Shown here: in pieces, positions 1 through 6,684 of the stretch
Numbering within the stretch: position 1 is the stretch's first letter
Layout of the letters: every line of letters starts with the position of its first letter
Notes under the pieces: generated by a model
What the model was told of the DNA's origin: nothing
The model's database searches: none
The model's input: only the letters and a program-made list of their open reading frames with translations
NCBI GenBank assembly: GCA_910587905.1
Contig: CAJUOF010000317.1
Coordinates: 1 to 13,963, forward strand
Length of the DNA: 13,963 nucleotides
Direction: 5' to 3'
DNA from: an uncultured Lachnospiraceae bacterium
Lineage (GTDB): Bacteria; Bacillota_A; Clostridia; Lachnospirales; Lachnospiraceae
Made by a program: the position numbers and the translations under genes

Positions 1-10
1 CTTCCGATCT
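1..10. other. Probable untrimmed Illumina adapter remnant at contig end
   Basis: The window opens with CTTCCGATCT, which is the reverse complement of AGATCGGAAG, the common start of Illumina TruSeq-type adapters. On the minus strand the kinase frame reads VIVDRK here. Enzymes of this kinase family normally continue V-D-P-V-M-G-D after the same beta strand. The divergence from the family starts at about base 5, inside the adapter-like string; bases 6-10 could be genuine by coincidence because GTAGATC fits both. That this is an artefact is an inference from the exact match, its position at the very edge and the broken motif. Confidence 0.75.
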
Positions 11-339
11 ACAATAACCAGCGTCCGGTCTGTCTTAAAATCCCGGATAAAATCCCGGACAATGTCGATCTGCTCTCTGGAGCCTAAAAATCCAGAATAG
101 ATCCCCTCAAATTCCAGTTCCAGCTTTTTCCAATTCTCAATATACTCTGGCATTTTTGAGGTGTAATCATCAAAAAAATAGTGGGGATACCCGGTGTGAT
201 TGGAAAAGATCGACGTGGGCACCGGACAGCACTGGAGCTTCATAGCCGATATGATGGGCATAGCCACCGTAATGGAACAGCGTCCAAAGCCGGATATATC
301 ATTGATCACGGCAATTTTCCTCTGATTGTTATGCGTCAT
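1..339 (-). CDS. Pyridoxamine/pyridoxal kinase, 5' part only (runs off the left edge)
   Basis: This is the N-terminal 113 codons of a ribokinase-like vitamin B6 kinase, which phosphorylates pyridoxamine or pyridoxal with ATP in the cytoplasm to salvage PLP. The start is ATG at 339, with GGGAG six bases upstream. Recognisable family segments are the first beta strand and turn (VINDISGFGRCS, residues 11-22), the substrate-pocket stretch CCPVPTSIFSNHTGYP (37-52), and YSGFLGS (81-87) before the strand VIV at 108-110. The full family length is about 280 residues, so roughly 60% is missing. The last two or three codons (DRK) are probably adapter-derived. The gene follows thiN by 61 bases in the same direction with no visible terminator, so it may be co-transcribed. 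Base composition looks more AT-rich than the upstream genes (for example 18 G/C in bases 121-180). A hydroxymethylpyrimidine kinase is less likely given the close fit to clostridial pyridoxamine kinases as I remember them. Confidence 0.86.
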   Translation of the reverse strand, partial: MTHNNQRKIAVINDISGFGRCSITVAMPIISAMKLQCCPVPTSIFSNHTGYPHYFFDDYTSKMPEYIENWKKLELEFEGIYSGFLGSREQIDIVRDFIRDFKTDRTLVIVDRK

Positions 340-400
340 AACTGTCTCCCGTTTTGTTACTACTCACGCCCGCCGTTTTCTTTCTGACGTAACTCTGCCG

Positions 401-1048
401 TCAGTCTCTCGATTCAATATAGAGCAGGATGCCCTCCCGAAATTCGATCCGTCCCCGCTCCGCGAGAAGTTCATTGCTGATCCCTAAGCTGTTCCCCTGC
501 GTAAGAAGTGCCTCCCTGAGGGGATATTTGAAGCCGGTGAGGGTCACCCCTCTCACCTGCTCCGTAAAAGGAATCAGGGATATATAGCTGCCCCAAGTTT
601 CCGATTTTTTCAGCTCCAGCGAATGATCCAACAGCGAAATTCGATTGTATGTGTCGATCATGCGGCAGGGAATTCCCCTTCTCAAAGCGTGAAGCAGCAC
701 CTGCACATTGGCTATGGCATGATCAAACCGCCGTCCGAGTCCTCCCAAAATCGCAATCTCCGACACTTCCGGCAGAGAAAGGGCATAGAGGAGCGCCAGC
801 TCCGTATCCGTGTAATCCTTCTCCGGCTTATGGGTCTCAAAATGGACTCCCTGCTCCCGGTAACGGTCCAGGACCGGTCCGGACACCGTGTCAAAGTCTC
901 CCACGATACAGTCCGGCGCAAGCCCCAACTGCTCTGTCTGCAAAAGGCCGCCGTCCACGGCAACCACAAAGCCGGCCTCGTAAGCCCTCAAAAATCCGGC
1001 GGCAGACGTAAGTTCTACGTCACCGCCGGTCACAATTACAGTCTTCAT
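401..1048 (-). CDS. thiN: Thiamine diphosphokinase (thiamine pyrophosphokinase)
   Basis: It transfers pyrophosphate from ATP to thiamine to make thiamine diphosphate, the active cofactor, in the cytosol. The protein has 215 residues, a normal length. The N-terminal catalytic half carries VAVDGG (29-34), the acidic GDFD (50-53) after PD (45-46), and KDYTDTE (77-83), which bind Mg and the nucleotide. GGLGRRFDH (102-110) follows. The C-terminal beta-sandwich part ends with GNSLGISNE (185-193), the thiamine-side motif. The ATG overlaps the rpe stop as ATGA (1045-1048), and no Shine-Dalgarno is seen just upstream (GCCGGGTTAGAAGCTCT), so translation is probably coupled to rpe. It is the last gene of the conserved core; the same rpe-thiN order occurs in Bacillus (yloS). 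Confidence 0.96.
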   Translation of the reverse strand: MKTVIVTGGDVELTSAAGFLRAYEAGFVVAVDGGLLQTEQLGLAPDCIVGDFDTVSGPVLDRYREQGVHFETHKPEKDYTDTELALLYALSLPEVSEIAILGGLGRRFDHAIANVQVLLHALRRGIPCRMIDTYNRISLLDHSLELKKSETWGSYISLIPFTEQVRGVTLTGFKYPLREALLTQGNSLGISNELLAERGRIEFREGILLYIESRD

Positions 1049-1710
1049 AGAGCTTCTAACCCGGCAAAGACATCCATGAATGCCTTTGTGTTGGCGGTCA
1101 CATCCCCGGAAAACACGGCCGAACCGCCCACAAGCACATTCGCGCCTGCCTCAATGACCTCCCTGGCGTTGGAGGCCTTGATGCCTCCGTCCACCTGAAT
1201 ATCCATGGCAAGTCCCCTCTTTTCACAGACAGCCCGCAAATCCCTCACCTTCTGTAAGCAGTAAGGGATCAGCTTCTGCCCGCCGAAGCCGGGATTTACG
1301 GTCATGATCAACACCATGTCAAGCTCATCTAACACATAGTCCAGTACCGAGAGGGGCGTCGCCGGGTTTAACGCCACTCCCGCCTTCTTCCCGACCGCCC
1401 GGATCTGCTGGATCACCCGGTCCAAATGGGTACATGCCTCCGCGTGAACGGTGATCAGATCCGCCCCGGCCCCCGCAAAGGCTTCCACGTAGCGCCCCGG
1501 ATCCTCGATCATCAGATGCACATCAAACACCTTGTCCGTGCATCCCCGGATGGTTTCGAGAACCGGCATTCCAAAGGATATCTGCGGCACAAACATGCCG
1601 TCCATCACGTCAAAATGAATATACTCGGCTCCTGCCTGAACTGTCTCATTGATCTGTTCTCCCAGCTTTGTAAAATCAGCCGCCAGAATAGAAGGGGATA
1701 AAATCAGCAT
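1045..1710 (-). CDS. rpe: Ribulose-phosphate 3-epimerase
   Basis: It interconverts D-ribulose 5-phosphate and D-xylulose 5-phosphate in the pentose phosphate pathway, in the cytosol. This is a TIM barrel of 221 residues, the usual size. Metal ligands are visible as H32 and D34 (in HFDVMDG, 32-38), H65 (in FDVHLMI) and D174 (in VDGGI, 173-177). Phosphate-binding loops are NPGFGGQ (139-145) and VGGSAVF (194-200). The frame is open to an ATG at 1734, but that longer start has no ribosome binding site and would overlap rsgA. The ATG at 1710 has AAGGAG six bases upstream and gives the canonical opening MLILSPSILAADF. With this start rsgA ends 13 bases upstream, and thiN overlaps the stop by four bases. 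Confidence 0.97.
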   Translation of the reverse strand: MLILSPSILAADFTKLGEQINETVQAGAEYIHFDVMDGMFVPQISFGMPVLETIRGCTDKVFDVHLMIEDPGRYVEAFAGAGADLITVHAEACTHLDRVIQQIRAVGKKAGVALNPATPLSVLDYVLDELDMVLIMTVNPGFGGQKLIPYCLQKVRDLRAVCEKRGLAMDIQVDGGIKASNAREVIEAGANVLVGGSAVFSGDVTANTKAFMDVFAGLEAL

Positions 1711-1716
1711 AGCAAT

Positions 1717-1722
1717 CTCCTT
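1717..1722 (-). promoter_or_regulatory. Ribosome binding site that sets the rpe start
   Basis: AAGGAG on the minus strand lies six bases before the ATG at 1710. It overlaps the last bases of rsgA (stop 1724-1726). It supports the 221-residue product over the eight-residue longer alternative starting at 1734. Confidence 0.85.
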
Positions 1723-1723
1723 T

Positions 1724-2608
1724 TCATCGTCCATAACGTTTTTTCGACTTTAATTCCTCATACAGCAACAGATAATTCTCATACCGCTCCCTGCAAACTT
1801 TGCCCTCCTTCAGGGCCCTCTTCACGGCACAGTCCGGTTCTTTGCCATGGATGCAGCCCTGAAAGCGGCAGCTCCCCTCAAGCCTTAGGAATTCCGGATA
1901 ATAAAACCGCAGCCTCTCGCAGGGGATATCCGTAAGCTCCAGCGAGCTGAAGCCCGGCGTATCCAGGAGAAAGGTATCTTCCTCCAAAAAGAACAGCTCC
2001 GTATGTCTGGTCGTATGGCGTCCCCGACCGATCTTTTCACTGACGGAGCCAGTCTCCATCCCCGCCTCCGGGTGTAAGAGATTCACCAGAGAGGACTTTC
2101 CCACTCCGGAGGGCCCCGCCATGACGGTGGTCTTCCCCCGAAGGAGGTTCCGAAGCTCCAAAAGGCCTTCCCCTGTGTAGGTGCTGAACAGATGGGCAGA
2201 ATAACCGGCCTTCTCATAAAGCTTCAAAAAAGATTCTCCTCCCTGCTTGTCCAGATCTGCCTTGTTGAAGCAAACCTGGCAGGGAATCTCTTCTCGTTCC
2301 ATCATGACAAGAAACCGGTCCAGCAGATTCAGGTTGGGATCCGGTTCCTTCACGGCAAAGATCACAAGGGCCTGGTCCACATTGGCCGCAGCCGGACGGA
2401 GAAGCGTATTTTTCCTGGGGAGTATCTCTGCGATATTCCCCAGGCCCTCCTCCTCGCTCAAAACCTCGAAGGCTGCGTCATCTCCCACCAGGGGCTTCAC
2501 CCTCCGGTTTCGGAAAATCCCCTTTGCCTTACATTCATAGACCTTGTCATGACCATCATGGACATAATAGAAGCCTGCAATTCCTTTGATGATCTTCCCT
2601 TTTTTCAT
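1724..2608 (-). CDS. rsgA: Ribosome small subunit-dependent GTPase RsgA (CpgA/YloQ)
   Basis: A circularly permuted GTPase that checks late 30S subunit assembly and is activated by the 30S particle. Residues 1-65 look like the OB fold. The G motifs come in the permuted order: G4 NKAD (115-118), G5-like FSTYTGEG (141-148), G1 GPSGVGKSS (165-173), G2 region GRGRHTT (194-200), G3 DTPG (216-219). A C-terminal zinc finger has C247, C252, H254 and C260. Length 294 is normal. The gene starts 15 bases after the prkC stop. The spacer CGAGCCTGTGCCGTT contains no Shine-Dalgarno, and there is no other in-frame ATG nearby, so initiation probably depends on ribosomes finishing prkC. In B. subtilis the orthologue (CpgA) is a substrate of PrkC, which fits this neighbourhood. 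Confidence 0.97.
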   Translation of the reverse strand: MKKGKIIKGIAGFYYVHDGHDKVYECKAKGIFRNRRVKPLVGDDAAFEVLSEEEGLGNIAEILPRKNTLLRPAAANVDQALVIFAVKEPDPNLNLLDRFLVMMEREEIPCQVCFNKADLDKQGGESFLKLYEKAGYSAHLFSTYTGEGLLELRNLLRGKTTVMAGPSGVGKSSLVNLLHPEAGMETGSVSEKIGRGRHTTRHTELFFLEEDTFLLDTPGFSSLELTDIPCERLRFYYPEFLRLEGSCRFQGCIHGKEPDCAVKRALKEGKVCRERYENYLLLYEELKSKKRYGR

Positions 2609-2623
2609 AACGGCACAGGCTCG

Positions 2624-4831
2624 CTACAGGTTCTCGTCGGGAAGCGGATTGTCCGGAGAATTCCCGTCGCCGGGATTCTCCGCTCCGCCGGGATTCTCCG
2701 GCTGTCCAGGGTTCTCCGGCTGCTCCGGAACTACCGGCTCCGGCGGCGCAGCCGTGGTAGGCGCCTCCGTCGGCCTCGGCCCCTTGCTGATATAAATTTC
2801 CACCGTGGTTCCCGCTTCTAATTTTCTTCCCGGATCATGCTCCGTCTCTGCGACCTGACCTGCCGGCACGGTATCGCTGTAGATCGACTGGCCCACAACC
2901 GGCTCCAACCCCGCATTCCGGATCCTTGCAATGGCATCTGCCTCACTGTAGCCGAGCACATCCGGCATGGAAACGGTGGTATCCTTCTTTCCCAGGCTGA
3001 TCACAAAATTCACCTTCGTTCCTTCCTCCACGGTACTTCCGCTGCGGATGGACTGGCTCATGACCTCGCCTTTTTCATAATCGTTGCTGTAGTCTTCCGT
3101 GACGCTGCCGGCCTCCAGCTTCGCATCTGTCAGTTCCTGTCTTGCCCGATTCTCAGACTTTCCGAGAAGCTGAGGAACCGTCGCCGTCTTCGTCTCCTCC
3201 CCCTTGGACAAATAGACCGTCACCTTGTCGCCGATGGTAGCCGCTGTGCCAAGCCCCGGGCTCACCTTGGCCACCTTGCCCTCTTCCACACTGTCGCTGA
3301 AGATTTCGTCGAATTCCACCTCCAGACCGGCGTCGCGGAGGGCCTTCAATGCCTGTTCCCTGGTCATGCCGATCAGATCATCCGGAATCTTCGTCTCCGT
3401 GGATCCCTTGCTGACTGTAACCTTGACGACCGTATGCCGCTTCACAGACGTCCCTTCCGGGAACTCCTGCTCCATGATCTCTCCGTCCTTGTAATCCTCT
3501 GACTCGCTGTAGGAGAGCCTGAGTTCCAGATCCAGAGGCTCCAACTCCTTCTCCGCCTCATCCAGAGTCTTCCCCAGGAGATTCGGCATCAGCACCTCCG
3601 TCCCCAAGGACTCCTCCGCCTGACTGGACTCTTCTTTTGGCTTATCACTGGAAGAAAAATTGAACCATCCAAAGGTTTTCCCCATGATAAACAGGGCGAG
3701 AAGCACGATGACAACGGCTACTCCGATTCCGACAATGGCATAAATCCGATCTGATTTCCGCCCTTCCTCTTCATCGTCTTCCTCGTCGTCGTCAAAAAAC
3801 ATCTCGTCCTCCTCCTCATAATCCAACTGATAACGGGCTTCCTCCTCCTCGTCGTCGTAATACTCCTCATACGCTCCGTCGGAAGGCTCCGTTTCCACTC
3901 CGCCGTTGCCCATGGCGGCCGCCCCGCTCCGAATCTGATTGACTTCCTCCTGACTCATGATTCTGGTCGGACCGTTGCTGTTCACAGTACTCATGTGAAC
4001 AAAATCCTCATTTGGCGTCATGAGCGCCCGTTTCAGGTTCTCGATCAGCTCCGTCACGGTCCGATAGCGCATCTCCGGCTTTTTCTGCGTACATTTGAGA
4101 ACGATCTTTTCCAGACTCACCGGGATCATGGGCTCATATTTTCTGGGCGACACCATCTCCCCCTGAATGTGGAGAAGAGCCACCGACACGGCAGAATCCC
4201 CCTCGAAGGGAACACGGCCTGTGAGCATCTCATAGATGGTGATGCCCAGGGAATAGATATCGCTCCGCTCGTCACAGTAGCCGCCTCTGGCCTGCTCCGG
4301 CGAAATATAGTGAACAGAACCCATGGTACTGGAAGTGATCGTCTCATTGGTCGCCGCCTTGGCAATGCCAAAGTCTGTGACCTTCACCTTCCCGTCCCTG
4401 GAGATGATAATATTCTGAGGTTTGATGTCCCGGTGGACGATGTGCTGCTCGTGGGCGGCTTCGATCCCCTGAGCCACCTGCATGGCGATGCCGATGGTCT
4501 CCCGGATCTCCAATTTGCCCTTCCTGGAAATATATGTCTTTAGAGTGATGCCCTCCACCAACTCCATGACAATATAATGAATGTCGTCTTCATCTCCCAC
4601 GTCAAACACATGGACGATATTGGGGTGGGACAGACAGGCAGCCGCATGGGCCTCCGTCCTGAACTTCCCGATAAAGGACCGGTCCGAATTGAACTCCTGC
4701 TTTAAGACCTTGATTGCCACATCCCTGTTCAGTCTGTGATCTCTGGCCCGATACACCTCCGACATGCCGCCGGAACCGATCTTTTCCAGAATTTCATACC
4801 GATCTCCCAGAAACATACCTAATCTAATCAT
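2624..4831 (-). CDS. prkC: PASTA-domain serine/threonine protein kinase PrkC (PknB family)
   Basis: A membrane sensor kinase for cell-wall state. The cytosolic kinase domain (about 12-270) shows the Gly loop GSGGMSEV (19-26), VAIK with K41, helix-C E60, catalytic HRDIKPQN (133-140), DFG (153-155), a Ser/Thr-rich activation loop (161-172) and SPE (177-179). Residues 321-356 are strongly acidic (24 of 36 are D/E). One membrane helix spans about 363-384, putting the C-terminus outside. Four PASTA repeats follow at about 412-476, 478-544, 548-614 and 618-684, then a Pro/Asn/Gly-rich tail (685-735) with a threefold hexapeptide repeat. PASTA domains bind muropeptides or lipid II in studied species. 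The ATG overlaps the phosphatase stop as ATGA (4828-4831); GAGGTGA precedes it closely. MetM6 is a possible alternative start, but the coupled junction favours the first Met. Confidence 0.97.
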   Translation of the reverse strand: MIRLGMFLGDRYEILEKIGSGGMSEVYRARDHRLNRDVAIKVLKQEFNSDRSFIGKFRTEAHAAACLSHPNIVHVFDVGDEDDIHYIVMELVEGITLKTYISRKGKLEIRETIGIAMQVAQGIEAAHEQHIVHRDIKPQNIIISRDGKVKVTDFGIAKAATNETITSSTMGSVHYISPEQARGGYCDERSDIYSLGITIYEMLTGRVPFEGDSAVSVALLHIQGEMVSPRKYEPMIPVSLEKIVLKCTQKKPEMRYRTVTELIENLKRALMTPNEDFVHMSTVNSNGPTRIMSQEEVNQIRSGAAAMGNGGVETEPSDGAYEEYYDDEEEEARYQLDYEEEDEMFFDDDEEDDEEEGRKSDRIYAIVGIGVAVVIVLLALFIMGKTFGWFNFSSSDKPKEESSQAEESLGTEVLMPNLLGKTLDEAEKELEPLDLELRLSYSESEDYKDGEIMEQEFPEGTSVKRHTVVKVTVSKGSTETKIPDDLIGMTREQALKALRDAGLEVEFDEIFSDSVEEGKVAKVSPGLGTAATIGDKVTVYLSKGEETKTATVPQLLGKSENRARQELTDAKLEAGSVTEDYSNDYEKGEVMSQSIRSGSTVEEGTKVNFVISLGKKDTTVSMPDVLGYSEADAIARIRNAGLEPVVGQSIYSDTVPAGQVAETEHDPGRKLEAGTTVEIYISKGPRPTEAPTTAAPPEPVVPEQPENPGQPENPGGAENPGDGNSPDNPLPDENL
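2666..2719 (-). repeat. Three 18-bp in-frame repeats in the prkC tail
   Basis: Three adjacent 18-base units (2702-2719, 2684-2701, 2666-2683) encode PENPGQ, PENPGG and AENPGD, residues 705-722 of PrkC. The middle and last units are nearly identical at DNA level; the first differs mainly at synonymous third positions (AAC/CCT/GGA versus AAT/CCC/GGC). The pattern suggests tandem duplication in a surface-exposed Pro-rich tail, and the copy number may vary between strains. Confidence 0.8.
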
Positions 4832-5571
4832 TCTCTCACCTCATCGTCGGCCAATCGGAACAGTACCACTGCAATGTTGTCCCTTCCGCCGTTTCTATTT
4901 GCCTCTTCAATCAAATCTGCACAGACCTCTTTCAGGTTCTCTCTGCCTGCCACAAGCTCTCTGATGGCCTCGTCAGAGACCATATTGCTGAGGCCGTCCG
5001 AACACATCAGCACCGTATCGCCCTCCTCCAGGTTCACCTCAAAAAAATCGGCAAATACATCCATCCTGGCCCCGATGGCTCTCGTAATGATATTCTTGTG
5101 TTCATTGTAAGCTTCGCTTCCCCGCTCCATCTCTCCCCGCTGGATCAACTCTTCCACCAGGGAATGGTCCCTCGTGATCTGACGGATCTCTTCCTTCCCG
5201 ACCACATACAGGCGACTGTCCCCCACGTTCGCCACGCAGAGAACCCGGCCCATGGTGCAGGCGGCCACAAGGGTAGTGCCCATACCGGCAAGAGCCGTAT
5301 CCTCGGATGCCTTTTGAAGAAGCAAACCATTTACCTGCCGGATGCTCTCATTTAAGATCGTGATTGGATTGTTTCCCTCTGCCTCCTCCACCAGCGAGAC
5401 CAAATGATCTATGGTATATTTGGATGCAAAATCCCCGGCCTTGTGCCCCCCCATCCCGTCTGCCACTAAAAACAGATTCGGAATATTCCCAACCGGATAA
5501 GTGGAATAATACACTGCATCCTGATTGATCTGCCGTTTTCTTCCCCGGTCGGTCCTTGCGTAGGCCTTCAT
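4828..5571 (-). CDS. prpC: PP2C-family Ser/Thr protein phosphatase (PrpC/Stp), partner of PrkC
   Basis: A Mn/Mg-dependent cytosolic phosphatase that removes phosphate from PrkC and its substrates. The length is 247 residues, as expected. PPM motifs are all present: RQINQDA with D18 (13-19), VADGMGG with D38 (36-42), a GMGTT stretch (96-100), VGDSRLY with D118 (116-122), CSDGLSN with D192 (190-196) and GGRDNI with D231 (228-233). These aspartates are the metal ligands of the family. The start at 5571 follows a perfect AGGAGGTG eight bases upstream, the strongest ribosome binding site in the window. It lies 30 bases after rlmN and overlaps prkC by four bases, so phosphatase and kinase are probably made together. 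Confidence 0.97.
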   Translation of the reverse strand: MKAYARTDRGRKRQINQDAVYYSTYPVGNIPNLFLVADGMGGHKAGDFASKYTIDHLVSLVEEAEGNNPITILNESIRQVNGLLLQKASEDTALAGMGTTLVAACTMGRVLCVANVGDSRLYVVGKEEIRQITRDHSLVEELIQRGEMERGSEAYNEHKNIITRAIGARMDVFADFFEVNLEEGDTVLMCSDGLSNMVSDEAIRELVAGRENLKEVCADLIEEANRNGGRDNIAVVLFRLADDEVRE

Positions 5572-5579
5572 GGTCCATC

Positions 5580-5587
5580 CACCTCCT
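5580..5587 (-). promoter_or_regulatory. Strong ribosome binding site of prpC
   Basis: AGGAGGTG on the minus strand is a full eight-base match to the anti-Shine-Dalgarno of 16S rRNA, eight bases before the ATG at 5571. It lies in the 30-base rlmN-prpC gap, so prpC can be translated independently of rlmN. Confidence 0.85.
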
Positions 5588-5601
5588 GTCTGAACAGATG
5601 C

Positions 5602-6684
5602 CTAAAGCGGCATATCGATCTGACGCTCAGTATAACTTCGCCTGAGCTGCCCACAGGCTCCATTGATATCGCGCCCCATTTCTCTTCTTATAGTAGCATT
5701 AATCTCATTTTTTTCAAGTACATTTTTAAAGTCCAAGATGGCCTGCCGTCCGGAACGGACATAATTTCGCTCCTTCACAGGGTTCACCGGAATCAAATTC
5801 ACATGGCACCCACGCTTTCCCAACAGAGCGGAAAGGGCCATGGCCTCCTCCCTCGTGTCGTTGACGCCCCCCACCAGACTGTACTCAAAGCTCACTCTCC
5901 TGCCGGTCTGTTCAAAGTAATCGTCACAGGCGGGAAGCACCTCTTTCAAGCTGTATTTCCTGGCTATAGGCATCAATTCCCTGCGCGTTTCATCGTTGGG
6001 CGCGTGGAGAGAGAGCGCCAAGGTCACCGGAAGCCCTTCCCTCGCCAGACGGCGGATTCCCTCCGGGAGGCCGCAGGTCGAAATGGTAATACTCCTGGCG
6101 CTTAAATGAAGCCCCCGCTTATCCGTAATCAGACGCAAAAACCGCACCACGTTGTCGTAGTTGTCCAGAGGTTCCCCGGACCCCATCAGGACCACATTGG
6201 AAATTCGTTTTCCCGTGAGTCGTCCCATCCGATAGACCTGCTCCAACATTTCTCCGGGGGAAAGGTTTCGCACCAGCCCGCCCAGGGTGGACGCGCAGAA
6301 ACGGCATCCCATCCGGCACCCCACCTGTGTGGAGATACATACGCTGTTCCCATGGCGGTATTCCATCCAAACGCTCTCGATCACATTGCCGTCCGCCAAC
6401 CCGAACAGATATTTTCTGGTTCCGTCCAGCCTCGAGACGAGAACATCGACCTGTTTCAGGACGGTCAGAAAAAAGCGCTCTGAAAGAGCTTCCCTGAGTC
6501 CTTTGGACAGATCCGTCATCTCTGTAAAATCGGTCGCCTGTTTTTCATGGACCCAGGAGAAAACCTGCTTTGCCCGAAAGGGCTTCTCCCCCATGGAAGC
6601 GAGTTCCTCGCTCAGCTCTTCAAAGCTTAGGGACCTCAAATCCAACTTATTTTGTTCTTCTGAATGCTGCGATAAAAAATCCAT
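5602..6684 (-). CDS. rlmN: Dual-specificity RNA methyltransferase RlmN (23S rRNA A2503 / tRNA A37 C2-methyl)
   Basis: A radical-SAM enzyme that methylates C2 of A2503 in 23S rRNA and, in E. coli, A37 of some tRNAs. With the ATG at 6684 it has 360 residues, typical length. An N-terminal helical RNA-binding part (1-about 90) contains GEKPFRAKQ (32-40). The iron-sulfur cluster cysteines are C123, C127 and C130 in CRMGCRFC. The two mechanism cysteines of the family correspond to C116 (in VCISTQ) and C344 (in GACGQL). MGSGEPLDN (167-175) is the SAM-binding GGEP-like loop, with Ser where many homologues have Met. The frame is open to 6768, but residues 1-28 of that longer form are Arg/Gly-rich and lie fully inside rsmB; AAGGGG four bases before 6684 supports the shorter start. 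It still overlaps rsmB by 38 bases. Confidence 0.96.
   Translation of the reverse strand: MDFLSQHSEEQNKLDLRSLSFEELSEELASMGEKPFRAKQVFSWVHEKQATDFTEMTDLSKGLREALSERFFLTVLKQVDVLVSRLDGTRKYLFGLADGNVIESVWMEYRHGNSVCISTQVGCRMGCRFCASTLGGLVRNLSPGEMLEQVYRMGRLTGKRISNVVLMGSGEPLDNYDNVVRFLRLITDKRGLHLSARSITISTCGLPEGIRRLAREGLPVTLALSLHAPNDETRRELMPIARKYSLKEVLPACDDYFEQTGRRVSFEYSLVGGVNDTREEAMALSALLGKRGCHVNLIPVNPVKERNYVRSGRQAILDFKNVLEKNEINATIRREMGRDINGACGQLRRSYTERQIDMPL

Noticed and set aside
1..339. The pyridoxamine kinase as a pseudogene or naturally truncated gene
   Set aside because: The frame is intact up to the edge and breaks only at the adapter-like bases; truncation by the contig end explains it.
181..387. 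Short plus-strand open frame near the left edge
   Set aside because: The minus strand here encodes the pyridoxamine kinase N-terminus with clear family motifs, so the plus frame is a shadow.
623..1198. Plus-strand open frame across thiN and the end of rpe
   Set aside because: It covers parts of two clear minus-strand genes and resembles no protein family; it is a frame shadow.
5585..5599. Small inverted repeat (CTGT...ACAG) in the rlmN-prpC gap as a terminator or regulatory hairpin
   Set aside because: The stem has only four pairs, has no T run after it, and lies over the prpC ribosome binding site region; too weak to call.
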